Positions 49,227-62,400 of a stretch of DNA of 64,000 nt are shown here, in pieces. The stretch covers positions 523,501-587,500 of the forward strand of contig SPDT01000006.1 in the NCBI GenBank assembly GCA_008477525.1, written 5' to 3'. Each line of letters opens with the position of its first letter. The stretch's first letter is position 1. The position numbers and the translations under genes were made by a program. This stretch comes from Hypomyces perniciosus. Taxonomy: Eukaryota > Ascomycota > Sordariomycetes > Hypocreales > Hypocreaceae. The notes beneath the pieces are model-generated. The model was not told where the DNA came from. It made no database searches and saw only the letters and a program-made list of their open reading frames with translations.

Positions 49227-51036
49227 ATGGCCACTTCGGACGAGGAGAAACACTCCAAAATCGAAATCCCAGGATCACCGGAAGTCAGCGATGGCCATCT
49301 CACCGACAACGCGGATGGCCTTCACCGGCGCCTCAACAACCGCCAAATTCAGCTCATCGCCATCGGTGGTTCAGTGGGCACGGCATTGTTCGTTAGCATC
49401 GGTGGCGGACTTGCTTCAGGTGGCCCCGCTAATCTGTTCCTCGCCTTCACGTTGTATTCAATGGTTCTCGCTCTCGTCAACAATTCCATCGCGGAGATGA
49501 CCGTCCTGATGCCTGTCTCCGGGGGGTTCATTCGCCTTGCGGGTCATTGGGTTGACGACGCCTTTGGTTTCATGGCCGGCTGGAACTTCTTCTTCTATGA
49601 AGCCCTGCTGATACCCTTTGAAATCACAGCTCTGAACCTAGTCATTTCCTTCTGGGACGAGAGTATTACTAAACCTGGACCTACTGCCGGCATTTGTGCT
49701 GCTGTCATTGTTTGCTATGCGTAAGACTGTACTCCGGAGAAGAGGAGGGGGTATTGATCTTCCCGCTGTCTCTTTGCCTCTTCGGGATCCAACTCCTTTC
49801 CCTGTCTCCTCCCTAACCCCCAGTAATCGAGATCCATGCTAAACGTTTTGTGTGTGAAGGGCTTTGAATATGCTTGCCGTGAAAAACTACGGGAATTTTG
49901 AATTCTGGCTATCGGGAGGAAAAGTTATCCTCATTTTCATGCTTTTCGCCTTCACGTTTGTGACTATGGTCGGCGGAAACCCACAGCATGATGCATTTGG
50001 CTTTCGTCACTGGACCAGTCCCGGAGCCTTCGCCGAGTACCATTCGAAAGGTGTCTTGGGTCGTTTTGAAGGTTTCCTTGCAGCCTTGTGGAACGCTGCG
50101 TTTGCCGTCGTTGGCCCCGAGTATGTCTCCATGGTTGCTGCTGAGGCTAAGCACCCACGCATCTATATCAAGACGGCCTTCAAGACCATTTACCTTCGCT
50201 TCGGCATTTTCTTCTTTGGCAGCGCTCTGGCAGTTGGCATCATTCTTCCCTACAATGACACTAAGCTCCAGGCAGTCAACAACGGCGATGAGGGTAGCGG
50301 TACTGCTGCGGCCTCGCCCTATGTCATCGCCATGGAGAATATGGGCGTTGCGGTGCTGCCTCACATTGTCAACGCGCTCATGCTTACATCCATCTTCTCA
50401 GCTGGCAACACTTACACATACTGCGCAACACGCTCGCTCTACGGCCTAGCGCTTGAGGGTCGCGCGCCTCGTTTCCTGCGCAAGTGCACGAGCAAGGGCG
50501 TCCCCATATACTGCTTCCTTGTTGTCATGTGCTTCCCGCTGCTATCATTCCTCCAGGTAGCCAACGGCTCCGCCGAAGTGCTCGACTGGCTTGTCAGCTT
50601 GGTCACCGCCGGCGGCATCATCGACTATCTCGTCATGTCCATCACATTCATCTTCTTCTACCGCGCTTGCAAGGCACAGGGCGTCGACCGCCGCTGCTTT
50701 CCGTACTACGGCTGGGGACAACCTTACTGCGCCATCATCGCTCTTGTTATACAAACTCTGGTTGTGATTTTCTACGGCTACATGGCCTTTGCGCCGTGGG
50801 ATGTTAACAAGTTCTTCCGCAGCTATACCATGCAGCTCGTGGCGCCAATTCTCTTCATCTTCTGGAAGGTTGTCAAGCGCACGCGGTTTGTTCGTCCCCT
50901 GGAGGCCGACCTTGTGTGGCAGCGTCCTACCATTGATGCCTATGAGGATAGCACCACTGAGCGGCCTGTTGGCTTCTGGACTGAAATGGGCCGCTTGGTT
51001 GGTATCAACCGCAAGAAGAAGATGGAAGCTGCATGA
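49227..51036 (+). CDS. Amino-acid permease, yeast amino-acid transporter family
   Basis: Two exons, 49227-49720 and 49860-51036, give 556 residues. The 139-bp intron joins VIVCYA to ALNMLAVKNYG. The first helix is the family hallmark RQIQLIAIGGSVGTALFVSI, where the GTxLFxS-like stretch binds the amino-acid backbone; AALWNAAFAVVGPEYVSMVA with AAEAKHPR marks helix 6 and its loop, and FSAGNTYTYCATRSLYGLAL follows. About 12 membrane segments. It resembles Dip5/Gap1-type plasma-membrane H+ symporters; the exact amino acids cannot be told. The cytosolic N-terminus is Lys/Glu-rich, as expected for ubiquitin-regulated permeases. Confidence 0.93.
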
Positions 51037-51603
51037 TGAGCGACACATGAGGAGAAATGAAGTATTCACCTCGACTTCACATCTCCCTGTATCACGGATA
51101 TGTTCTTTTTTTGCATCAAATTTTCTATATACATACTTGCTACGACTGGTATGAACCGGCTCATGGAATGAGCGCTGTTGCATATAGGTTTAGACGGGCT
51201 TAAAAAAGGTCGGTTAGGTCAGGCAGGATACCCAAAGTACATGAGCCAACGAATGAGAAAAATATTCTTTTCATTTTTTTTTGTTTTATCCTTTGATGTG
51301 AAGAATGATAGGTGCGGGAAAACGTTCGGCTTCGGAGGGATATGGTTTGTTCGTCATCAAGGCGTCCCTTTCTCCGTCCGCTTCTATTCATTGAAACCCT
51401 TACTCTCACTCACAAAGATATAGTGTTTTACGAGGCTATATTCGAACCAAGACCGTTTCTCTTATCGTGGACATATCTCATATCAACAACCCTACCAACC
51501 CTGTTCAACCCACAGCAACCTCCCAACACGATCTCTTCACCACCTCTCCGCTTCCACTCAAAAAAATTAGCAACAATCAGCAAAAAGAAACACCTTTTCA
51601 GTT
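51037..51603. other. Intergenic region between the permease gene and the tRNA pair
   Basis: 567 bp, mostly T- and A-rich, with the 3' end of the permease gene and the Pol III stop of the tRNA pair. No gene seen. Confidence 0.6.
51582..51586 (-). terminator. Pol III T-run terminator
   Basis: Five T on the minus strand, 18 nt after the end of the downstream tRNA-Gly, with a further T7 at 51560-51566. Confidence 0.65.
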
Positions 51604-51685
51604 GCGTAATCTGGGAATCGAACCCAGGGCTCCCCGACACTGCAACGGATGGCAACGGAGAATTTTACCACTAAACCAATTACGC
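51604..51685 (-). tRNA. tRNA-Gly(GCC) with a 12-nt intron
   Basis: 82 nt. The acceptor stem pairs GCGTAAT with ATTACGC; A box TGGTTTAGTGG and B box GGTTCGATTCC are intact. The anticodon loop is TTGCCAT with anticodon GCC, interrupted after position 37 by 12 nt (51638-51649, TCCGTTGCAGTG on the minus strand), the canonical site for nuclear tRNA introns. Outside the intron it is identical to the neighbouring copy. Confidence 0.92.
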
Positions 51686-51708
51686 TGGATAGAGAAGAAG
51701 AGGTGGAT

Positions 51709-51778
51709 GCGTAATCTGGGAATCGAACCCAGGGCTCCCCGATGGCAACGGAGAATTTTACCACTAAACCAATTACGC
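51709..51778 (-). tRNA. tRNA-Gly(GCC), intronless
   Basis: 70 nt with the same arms and anticodon as the neighbour but no intron. It lies 23 nt upstream of the intron-bearing copy on the same strand, with no run of four T between them. Confidence 0.93.
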
Positions 51779-52959
51779 GCTTGTTGAAAGATGACAATGC
51801 GTATGAGGTTGATCTGGGAATGGGAAACAGGAGGGAAATGTGGATGGTAGAATGATGTCGGTTGTTTTACTTGAGATTCGAGGAGATGGGAGATACCGAT
51901 ACTGTTGGAGGAGTTGGTGATTTTATGAGAGGAGATATTAGAACAGGAGGATGGTGTCATATCCCTCTTTACGCAACGAAGCCATACCTAAACACGGAGG
52001 AAGGAACGGAGGTGGCGTAATAGGATGTCAACAATTGCCATGATAGCTTACACGCAATGCTATCCTCATTCAATACATAAATGAAATATCCCACCAAGTA
52101 CGACCGTTTGTGTTTTCTCCCCACTGTAACTATACAAGGTTTCTTCAAGAGAAATCCCTCCGACTGCCTTAACCTCTCTTCGTAACAGCGGGGCGTCTGG
52201 AGGTGGCTCATCGACTCCTTCAGTGGCTTGCATGATTGTTAATGCCCTGACATTTATAGATTCACCCTTTGGGGCCAGATTTTAAAGGTCCAAATGGTGT
52301 TAGAACGCACTCGATCCCTAAAAAGAACATGCCTTTGCTGCTGGATATTAGATATTGGGTGATTGTTGATGCTAAGCCTTCGTCCAGTTGAGGGCTTCTC
52401 ATTGACTTATTGACCTGATTTCACGTACCCTAGAGGTTTCATTTAACACTGCTGTTTCGCATTTCTAAATATCTAGGATTCTTAATACCAGTTTTCATAG
52501 TACGGCAATTAATTCTTCTCGACAACTTGAGATTGAATTACTTCCAGTCAAATGCCCTAGTCCTTCGGTGTGGTTGTTATCAAAGCTAGATGGTGTTGCG
52601 ACCTTATACAAACACCATCATTTGACAAGGTGGAAACGGCATATGGACACAACAGTTCAGAGATCGTCACTGAAGTCTATTCGGGCCTCTATCTACCGTC
52701 CACCTTCCATCCATAGTCCAAAGCGCGAGCTCAAGACGACTGGGGGTCCTCCGTCCCCAGCCGCATTCCCGCACTCATGTCAGTCTATCAGAAGGCCCTT
52801 TCTATCGGCAGCCCGAGCATGCATCATGGCCAGAAACATCGAAACTTTTCCTTTACCAACCCGGGTTTTCATCAATTAGAACAAAGGAAAATAAAATATA
52901 GTAAGTCGTCAAAGGACGGGACATCGTCCGAATGCCGTGATGTGGGGTATGCTATTCGT
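51779..52959. other. Intergenic region between the tRNA pair and eEF3
   Basis: 1.2 kb holding the 5' flank of the tRNA genes and the 3' flank of the eEF3 gene. I see no gene. Confidence 0.55.
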
Positions 52960-55900
52960 TTAGTCGTCCTCGTCGCTGAACACCTCCTCACCACGCTTTC
53001 GGCGGGCCATACGGTCTGTGAGTTCGTTAGCATCATTTTCAACCTAGAGGTGAGGCTTTGGGACAAGAGCTTACCCTTCTTCTTCTTACGCAGCTCCGAA
53101 GAAGTCAACTTGGCCTTCTTCTTGGTGCTAACAATCTTGTTGCCCATAGCATCGAACTTATCCTCCTCATCATCGTCGTCCTGCTTGAGACGAGGACCAG
53201 AGCCCTGGCCCTGGACCCAGTTGTGGCCGGAGGGAGTCATCTTGCCGTCCATGACAGCCCAGACTTCCTCAGTCAAGTCCTTGGTGAACTCAGCCGAGTG
53301 GGTAATGATGATGACACCACCCTCGAACTTCTTCAGGGCCTTGGACAGAGCACCCAGGGAGTCACGGTCAAGATAGTTGGTAGGCTCGTCAAGGACGATC
53401 AAGTGGGGTCGTTGCCACGAGCAAGCAGCCAGGACAGTCTTGACACGCTGACCACCGGACAGACCACGCATACGCGAGTGAGAAACCAACTCAGCGTCGA
53501 GACCGAAGTTGGCGCAGTGGGCCTCAATCTCCTTTCGGACCAGAGGGCGGAACTGACCAGAGGCCAGAGCCTCCTTCATATCGACATCGGCAACCATCTT
53601 CTGGTGAGAAGCGAGCAGTTCGTTACGGGGCAGCCAGACGTTGTCAGCAGTCATCATAGGGACCCATCGCTCGTTCTTCATGCCGATGTTCTCGCCCAGG
53701 GCGAACGAACACTCGTACTCGTAGCTGTTCTTGAACTTTCTACGGGCGTTAATACCAATGACACGGCGCAGTGTTCCCTCGACCTTGAAGACCTTGTCCA
53801 TGGCCTTCTCATCAGCCTCGGTGATGATCTTGTTGGCTCGGTCCATGGTCTCACGATCCTCACCAGTCTGGAAACGCCACTGGATGTACTCGGATGGGGT
53901 CTTGTCCAGGTGGTTATCGATGTGGGCGAAAGCGTGCTGCTTGATGTAGGCGATGCGGATGTTCTCGTGCTGGTAGATCTCACCGCCAGTGGGGATGAGC
54001 TCACCAGTCAGGACGTTGATCAGGGTGGACTTGCCAGCACCGTTGGGACCAATGACGGCAATACGAGAGCCCAGAGAGCACTGGAAAGCGATGTCGACAA
54101 TCTGAGGCTTGGAGGTGCCAGGGTACTGGAAGGACATCTTGGTGGCACGCAGGATGGACTTGGCCTTGGTCTTGACACCCTCAAGGAAACCAGGCTCAGG
54201 GAAGGTGAACTCAATCTCGGAGGCACCCAGCTCGTAGTATGACTTGGCAGAGGGAACACGCTTGACGAACTCGGCAAGGTTACCACGGTATCGCTTAAGC
54301 TTGAAGCGCTCGTAGTGAACGATGTGCTGGCAGACATTGTCGAGGAAGCTAGAGTCGTGGGAAACAATGATGGAGGTGCAGGGGGAGTTGACAAGGTAAT
54401 CCTCAAGCCACTTAACATTCTTCACATCCAAGTGGTTGGTGGGCTCGTCAAGAAGCAGGATATCGGGGGCCTCGAACACGGCACGGCACAGAGCCAGCTT
54501 CATCTTCCAACCACCAGACAGAGCAGTGATCTCACCCTGGATCATTTGATCAGTGAAGCCGAACTCAGACAGGCGCTTCTCGACATCCTCCTTGGAGACA
54601 TCGACCGTGGCCTCAGCGAGCTTCTTCAGGGTCCAGTCAATGGTAGTCATCTCAGTGTCAGCAGCGTCGAGATCGTGCTCAACGAAGACAGTCTTGACCT
54701 CGCTCTGCTTGGGGAAACCCTCAACCTGCTCGTTGTTGATGGCACGCATGAGAGTAGACTTGCCAGAACCGTTGGGGCCGCAAAGACCGTAACGCTGACC
54801 ACGCTTAAGACGGAGGTGAGTCTGGTTGAGAAGAATCTTGGCACCGTAGGCAAGGGAGAACTGGCAGTTGCAAAGATCCTCGCCCTCCTCCTCATCGGCC
54901 TCACCCTCCTCCTCCTCAGCGGCAATAGGGGAAGCACGCTTTCGGAGGGTCTCAACAGTAGCCTCGGCGTTGTCAATACCAGTGATGACAGAAACATAAG
55001 GCTTCAGGCTGTCAACCCAGATAATGTTCTCAGACTCCTTCATGTCAATGAGCTGGCCAGCGATGGCAGCAATGTACTCGGCGACAGGGCCCATCTTCTC
55101 GAGGTAAGAAGCATACCTGGAAGACAGGATATCCTTGAGCTTACCGAGGACGACGTTGACGTCACCGTCGTTGCGAGCCTCGGGAATCTTGCCATCCTTG
55201 ACGTTACCGACACGGTAGAGGGTGTCGAGAGCCTGCTTGGTCTTCTCACGAGCCTCAGGGTCAGCCAAGTTGTCGAAGTTCTTCTGGAGACCTGGCATCA
55301 TCTTGGGCAAGAAGGGGGCGACAATGTTGGGGTCATCGACAAGCTTGCACATGTTGTCGACGATGACAGCAGCCTTTCGCTTGATGGCGGTGTCACGCTC
55401 AGCAAGACCACGATCCAGAAGAGGGACCATCAGGGCGAGGGTAGGCTCCTGGACCTCAGTGACGAAGGTGGTGGCACCGAGAAGGTGGACGGTCTCAGGG
55501 ACGTTCTCGGGCTTGGCAATACACTTGATAAGCTCGGGAATGAAGCGCTCAATATCCTTGTTGACGATCAACTGGCAAATCTGCTCCATGGTCTGGTAGG
55601 CACGCTCCTTGACCTCCTTCTTGGTATCCCACATAGACTCAGAGACGACGGGAATCAAGTCGGGGACACGGTAGGAAAGCTGGGCAGGAGTAGTCTTGAC
55701 CAAGTGGTCAATGAAGTCCAGGGCGGCCATCTTTTCGGGCCACTTCTGGGCATTGCGGATAGACTCCATGATGTGAGGCAGGGCAATCTTGACGGCATTG
55801 CCGCTGATAGCGCCAGCGATGGCGAGGACAGCAGCGTTAGCAGCATTCTTGACGGCGGTGATCTTGTCGCCGACAGCAGCCAGGAGGTTAGGCAGGAGAA

Positions 55901-56405
55901 CGACGAGGTAGGGCTCGACGCTAGCGGAGACCTCGGCGTGAGAAGCGATGGCCTCGACAGCAATGCAAGCCTTCTCACGGGCGAGGGCGTCCTTCTTGTT
56001 GGCGAGGTGCTTCTTCAGGCCTTCGATGGTCCTAGAGAACATAGAGTGTTAGCCCGAATGTGCGGTGCAAGACAGTGAATGAAAGCCCTGTGTAGGGGGG
56101 TTTGATCGCTAAAGTGGCGATTTTGTAGAGGGTATAGCGGTGGTAACCCCGCTGATCGTGGCGGGGTAGCCACCAGCGAGAAAAAAAAAGTTTTCTCCCA
56201 CGAGGAAGAAGAAGAATCAGGGCCAAAGAAAATAAAGTGGTGGAGAGACTCACTTCTCAGGCACGGCCTGGTCCTCAATGCGGCCATTGATGAAGCCAGC
56301 AAGCTCGCTGGAAGACTGCTTGATGTCCGCCGCCTCCTTGGAGACGGTGAGCTTCTGGAAGAGCTCGTCAAGGACCTTGATCGACTGGGCACCCTCGGAA
56401 GGCAT
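52960..56405 (-). CDS. YEF3: Translation elongation factor 3 (ABC-F ATPase)
   Basis: Three exons on the minus strand, 56254-56405, 53075-56031 and 52960-53015 (introns 222 and 59 bp), give 1054 residues, the normal family length. eEF3 releases deacylated tRNA from the ribosomal E site and is fungus-specific. N-terminal HEAT repeats ([20 protein letters not shown] onward) cover about 320 residues. The first ATPase has Walker [10 protein letters not shown] near residue 470, signature [15 protein letters not shown] and [11 protein letters not shown]; the second has GPNGAGKST near 715, [14 protein letters not shown] and LDEPTNYLD, with the chromodomain-like insert between them. The last intron has a GCTAACG branch and joins SSELRKKKK to [18 protein letters not shown], the typical lysine-rich tail. 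Codon use is strongly biased, as expected for an abundant protein. Confidence 0.97.
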
Positions 56406-59400
56406 TTTGTCGGTGTTGGGTATTATGGAGAAAAAGAGGTAGAGGTCGGGGTATAGAACGGAACTTTGCAGCCGTTCTATGTCTATCGAGATCTATTCCA
56501 AGCAGAAAGACCTTTCTATCGTGAAGCCCACAGAGACGATGGAGGGGTCGACTCTGCTCTATCGCGGCTTTTTTTTTTTCGAGATGGCGGGGTTGTTCAG
56601 TGGGGAGGATCCAAGGAACAACTCGTCAGCGAGGAGGACTGTGCAGAGAACAAGTCCGAGGTTCGTCCTGGAGGATGACGACCAAAAGAGACGGAGAAAG
56701 AAATGAAGGAAGTGGAGGTGTAGGAGGTCAAAGGAGAGGAAAGTTAAAAGGAGGGAGACAAGTTTTAATATGGTTTGCGTAGGAGCCAGTCCACAACATT
56801 TTTTTTTTTTCGCGGGGTGTGTCGCTAAAACCCGGAGGCCCAGCAAAAATTCTCATGTTGCCCCTCCATTGGGCGGCGTTTCAAGTGCTTATCGCCCTTA
56901 TCATTGTGGCGCTATGCCCAAAATACAGAACATGCGCTGGATGGCAAAGGCGGTGTGGCGGCGTGCTTTGATCGGGATAACTTGTGGTGATGCATATGAT
57001 GGTCATCAAATTTTTTTCTCTGATTGGGGAGAATTTGATCCGAATAGGTGTGATGATTGGGTTGGGCCATCCCCTGACTCCGTGCTTTGTACTCCGTACC
57101 TACCATGGATTACTGTAGAGGCATTCTGACGGCCACGGCTGAACGGATTTTGCTCTTTTACTGTTATTATTTATCACCCCTAGCACTTCGTACGACAGAG
57201 CACGGATTCCCATCTGCAACCTCCCTCAACCCGCATCCCTGACTCCGTGGTGGCGTGTAAACTTTACGCACCTGTGAGTCTTTGACTGAGCCTCGATGGA
57301 TCCATCCTGTGTACTACTTCGTACATATTGCCTACACACCATTCTGCAAACCCCTTGGGCATCTATACCTGGCACTGGCAGGACAAGAAAGCGCCCTGCA
57401 TCTGGGAGATCGTAACGATCAGGGGCCGGATATTGCCCTTGCGTCCACTGGCAGATGCGGTGTCAGATACACCCTCACGCCTCGCCAGCTTGGCCGGTCT
57501 GACTCGCCAATCCCACACCCACACGAAAGGTGCATACATACTACTTCGTACTCCGTAGTGCTTCGTAGACAAGAGGCTTTTTGTGCGCCATAGTGTGCGC
57601 CATAGCATCGAACCCCCGTTGGTGCCGGAGCGACGGTGGGGGGTGAAGGAAATAATACATGGAAAAAATTCACGTTCAAACTTTTTACTGAACTGCCATT
57701 CGTGTCCAGCCTTGCCGCCACGTTGTCACCGCAAGTCAGTTTCAGTGGCTGGTTCTGCGACGGCGTGGAGAAGCACTCTCGGGCGCTATTGTCTCTCGCG
57801 CTCCCATCAAGAACCAAGCCAAGTAAGTTAAGGAGTCTGATTCAACTCAGCTCAGCCCAGGACGAGGCCTGGAGACGAGATTCCATCGACATGGAACTGA
57901 TAGATAGATAATAGTAGTAGCAGTAGTATGATATCTATCCGTCCGTTCTCGTTCGCTTGTTGATCCACCATTTTCGCGGGGCCCCAGAGTCACCAGCTTT
58001 GACGAGTTGACTTGCAGGGGCTCACCGACAGTCGAATGTCTCACAGACGAGAAGAGCCCTGTACTCGTAGGCTATTAGTAGTAGTAGTGTCTTTATTTCC
58101 AGAGCCAATGTGTTTTCTGTGATATTTTCCGACTGTGATAAACACAACATTAGTAGATAGTAGTAGTAGGAATGTATTGTATTGCTGGCTGGCTTCATCC
58201 ATTTAGGCGGTGTCTGGCTGCTGGCAGCACCTGAAAATCAGTGAGTGTTGCCATTTGCCACAGGCTAGTAATCGGTCAGCCACCCGGACCCATTGTGGCG
58301 CCTTTGCAGGAAGCCATGCAGCAAGGATCGATCTTGTCGCTTAGAATCTATTGTTTTCTATCAACCTTCTTGTCCTTCGAGAGAGTTTTCGCCATTCAGC
58401 ATCTAATTTTGAAATTTTACTTTTCTTTGAGGACAAAAAAAGTCAGGAATCTGGGAAATCAAATTATTTCGCTCCTTTGTCCTCATTGATTGGCTTTCCT
58501 CCTTCACGTCAACAAAGCTAGGTCTAGGTACGGTTAGATCTACTCTTGGATGCGCCTTTCTTCTTCACCTTGCACCAGGTCACGTCTAATTTCAGGTCAT
58601 TTCTCGAACCTTGGCCATTGAAGCAGTGGAATCGTCCGTCTTTCGCTCATCACGAATCAGTGCCGATATGGAGCCACCAGAGGTGAAAGAGGAGTGGCGA
58701 GATTTGTTGGATCGATTGCCATCTTCCAGTAAGGAGTGGTGAGAGGCCCCTTCACATCCCCTGTGATTTGATTATCCTCTACTTCGTAGGGGGGTTCTTA
58801 TTACTTATTTCTACGATGTGATCTGGACTGCATTTCATTCCATTTATCCCGCCTGAACGGACCCTCCTCGTCAGGCAGTGCTGAGCTACACTGCTTCTCA
58901 GAACACAACGCCAAACCGGCAACAAAAAAGAAAACGACAAAAGCACCATCGTGGACCGCCAAAAGCATATATCGCTACAGGCAGCTTTTATGGCCCTTGG
59001 TGTCAGCTTTGCCCTATATATCAGCCACCTGCTACTGCTCTTAAGAGTGTCCCATTGTTGAATGGCTCATTGATGCTGTTTGGCCTTGTCCCAATTTTGC
59101 GCTCTTTTCTATGTTCCTCATCACAAGGTAGCCCATTCTGGTCTTTGAAAGGACCATTGTACTCAACAAATGACTGTTCTTTTGTGTTGAACAGAGTCGT
59201 ACTTGGAGAATGTCACCGATCCATAGCCTGGAACTGTATTTACCTATTATAATTATGGCGAGGATATCTTCTCCATTCTACAAATATGTCTGCCCTAAGT
59301 TCATCATTGCATATAGATCGAGACATCAACCACTGTTCAATTACATCCGCCACTCACATACCACAGCACCATTACACTTACTCAGTCAACTTATCAAAGA

Positions 59401-59495
59401 TTGCCATCAAAGGCTATAACCACATTTTTTCACGAGGTCAAGAAATCCTTGGATTAAGGAAAGCACAGAGTTGAATAGCACTCATTCCGGGAACC
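56406..59495. other. 3.1-kb region without a convincing gene
   Basis: Left part: promoter of the eEF3 gene with T-runs. Middle: AGT triplet microrepeats near 57910-57930, 58078 and 58150. A short frame at 58668-58742 (24 codons, protein-like composition) ends at a GT donor-like site but I found no second exon. Nothing else is supported. Confidence 0.5.
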
Positions 59496-62400
59496 ATGGC
59501 GCGCAAGAGACGAAGTCGCGATGACGTCTATATTCCCTCTTGGACAGATCCTACTTGGCAAGATCAAGGTCCTTCTCGCGACGCTTCGGATTGGAAGGTC
59601 AAGGACCCTATCATGGACATGGTGAGACCCGCAATGCTGGATGGAGATCAAGCCAAGAATCCTACAGAGTACGCAAAGAGATTTGGTATCTTCCCCGGCC
59701 GCACTGATGGCCGCTCATGTACCTCACCAACTCGTTCGAGCACGAGACTCGTGCCCCTTGATCAACCTCCTGGTCCCACTCCTCACACTGGAAAGGATCT
59801 AGCTAATAAATTCGAATCTGTTGCTCGGAATGAAGGGATGGAACTCGATGACTTAATGACTAATTCATCAAACCAGACACGGGACGTCTTGGGCAACAGC
59901 TATGACTACTTGCAATTATTCGAAGAGCTCATGATTGAAGAATTTTGGCAAGGCTGTCTCTTCGGTGATATGACAATGGATGAGGTCAGTCAATCAAGGT
60001 TTGGCTGTCGGGTCCAATACTAACAACTTCCAGCTCCTATCAGGAGACCACTTCTCCATGGGCAACTTTGAATGCAATTTGAGTGGGCCCCTCAACTCGT
60101 AAGTATCGACTTCTCTTCAATGGACAGAATGCGAACTGACAGGTTGGTTCAAGTCTACTGAAGCGGAAAAGGTGGGACCCAGATCCTTTTGCAGAACGTG
60201 AGAAGGGCCCTCAAAATTTATACAATCTTGACGGCCAGAGTTTTGAACTAAACGCCCGTGTAAGTCCTCTTCATCCTACCTGTGTCTCGCACCGGCTAAT
60301 CAATGGCATAAAGACGAATGACAAGGTCTGGGATGCCATACAGCCAGCACTTCAAGTAGCTTCAAGGATGCTTGACCAAAATGAGGACTTCTTTTTGGCA
60401 CTGGCAGACGTCACAAACTGGTACGAGATTCCCGATACCATCGACAAAAGAGACATACAAGATGTGCCCAAATTCAAGTTCGAAATTCGGAGCGACAAGA
60501 GTGAGGCGGTGGGATATAAATCAGGAAAAAGACCTTCTGCCGGATTCAAACCAAAACGATATACCCGGAAGGTTGTCAAGGAAAGATTAGCCTTGAGACT
60601 CGTGAGCGCTCATTACAACATGTCACAGGAACGATCCAAGCCTTTTGAGGAGGAAGGGCCAGCGGGAAGAACAGATTTCAACAGGACAGTTTCAGACGAC
60701 GACCCGATAGAAGTCAATGTCGCATCTGAATTGGTCTGGCAGCTCCTGACAGACAAGCTGAGCTCTTCTGAGAAAATGATGACCAGCTTCATCCTAGCGG
60801 TGGTCATTGTTCATGAGCTGATGGTGAGTGTTTCCTTCAACCCCTAGGCCTAAACATCGAGTTTAGTTAAACCCAAAGACAAAAACCCCACGAGGAAGCC
60901 AAGGAGCTGACCTGATCCCCTCCAGCATGCCTACAGACTTGCAATAGATGTTTGGGTTGGGAATCCAAGAAGATATGGAATCACGGATCCCGTCGACATC
61001 AAATTTTGTCGAGCGATCCGTGAAGATATCGATGATTTAGCAATGTCTTCCGATTCCGAGCCGTATTATAAAGATGATCCGATGGCTGAGGTTGGACACG
61101 CTTATGAGGCCCATGTACGTTTTCCTCCTCTACTCCAACACCAGCAAAATGGAAGCAATATTGACAGATTCTTATGATAGGTGTTGGGAAGCGGCACATG
61201 GCCAATGTCTGGCCCTTATGTCCGTGCCCAACCGGTGTTCCTACGTTGGTTTGGCGGCATCAGTACTCGCTTCCATTGGGCTCACGGTTACAAGAACATC
61301 TTACCAAACTTGCCCGTGCCCCAGATATTCAGTGAAAGGATCGTCTCCTACAATCAACATGGCAACATTGGGAAGGTCTTTCGCCAAGATTTCTGGGACA
61401 GCGCCGTGAAAAAGTATGGCATGGTGGCACTACGAAACCCCCCCGACAACCCATCTAGGACCTATTTCTCATATGAGGAGACGGTAGGTTTTAAAAAGGC
61501 GTTCCGGAAGCTGGACTTTGGGACAGAGAGTGACCGGGCCTGGCTTATTGAATTCTACAAGGGTTTAATGAGGAGCGGCCAACGTATTCTCGCCCAATAC
61601 GTCCTCGCCCTGGTGCACGATGCTGTCCGATTGGAGTCGATAGCCAGGCGTTTCGTACGCATAGGGGAGGTATGGGAGCACAAGGAAGCAAAGTTAAGAG
61701 AAGCATTGTTCAACGTCATGATGGTTGAACAGGAAGCCTTGACATTCTTCGGGTACAAAGACAGAGGGCGCAGCAACGAGATCAAGAGGAGATTCGCTGA
61801 GATGCACCACCGAATCTGGAATACACTCGCCAAATCGAACAAGTACTTGGCAGATAATTTCTCCGAGTCGCTTCGTGGCACGCTGGATCATTTCATCATC
61901 ACGATTACGCAGGGGAACGACTTGTACGAGCAGCGTTTGACGTCGGCGCTGATGCAGCTCGCATATCTACTCGACGAAGAACGCCAGATACATGAAAGCA
62001 TGGTGTGCGAATTGTACGACCTCCCCGCTGCATACTGGGAACTATATCAACAAGCCATACCTGGCCACCAAACCATTTGGGTTGCCCGAGTCGAACGCCT
62101 TATCTACCACTTGGGTTACATGCTTTCGCAGTTGCAAGATATCAACGGCCTTTCATCACCCTGGAAAAATGAGTGGGATACTAAACTGAGCGGCTGGGTT
62201 GGGGCGTTTAGAAATATCGAAAAGCTCATTTCAGGCGACTCGAGCGCCGCACACCAGAACTGGCGAGACATGCTTGTCACAATACCCATGCTGCGCAAGT
62301 CGCGGCGCCGGCCCTGGGAGCGGTGGTTCTTCCTTGCCAAGAAGGCCTCGTTGAACCTAACTGGTACACAGCTCGAAGAGATGACGGAATTTAGAAACCG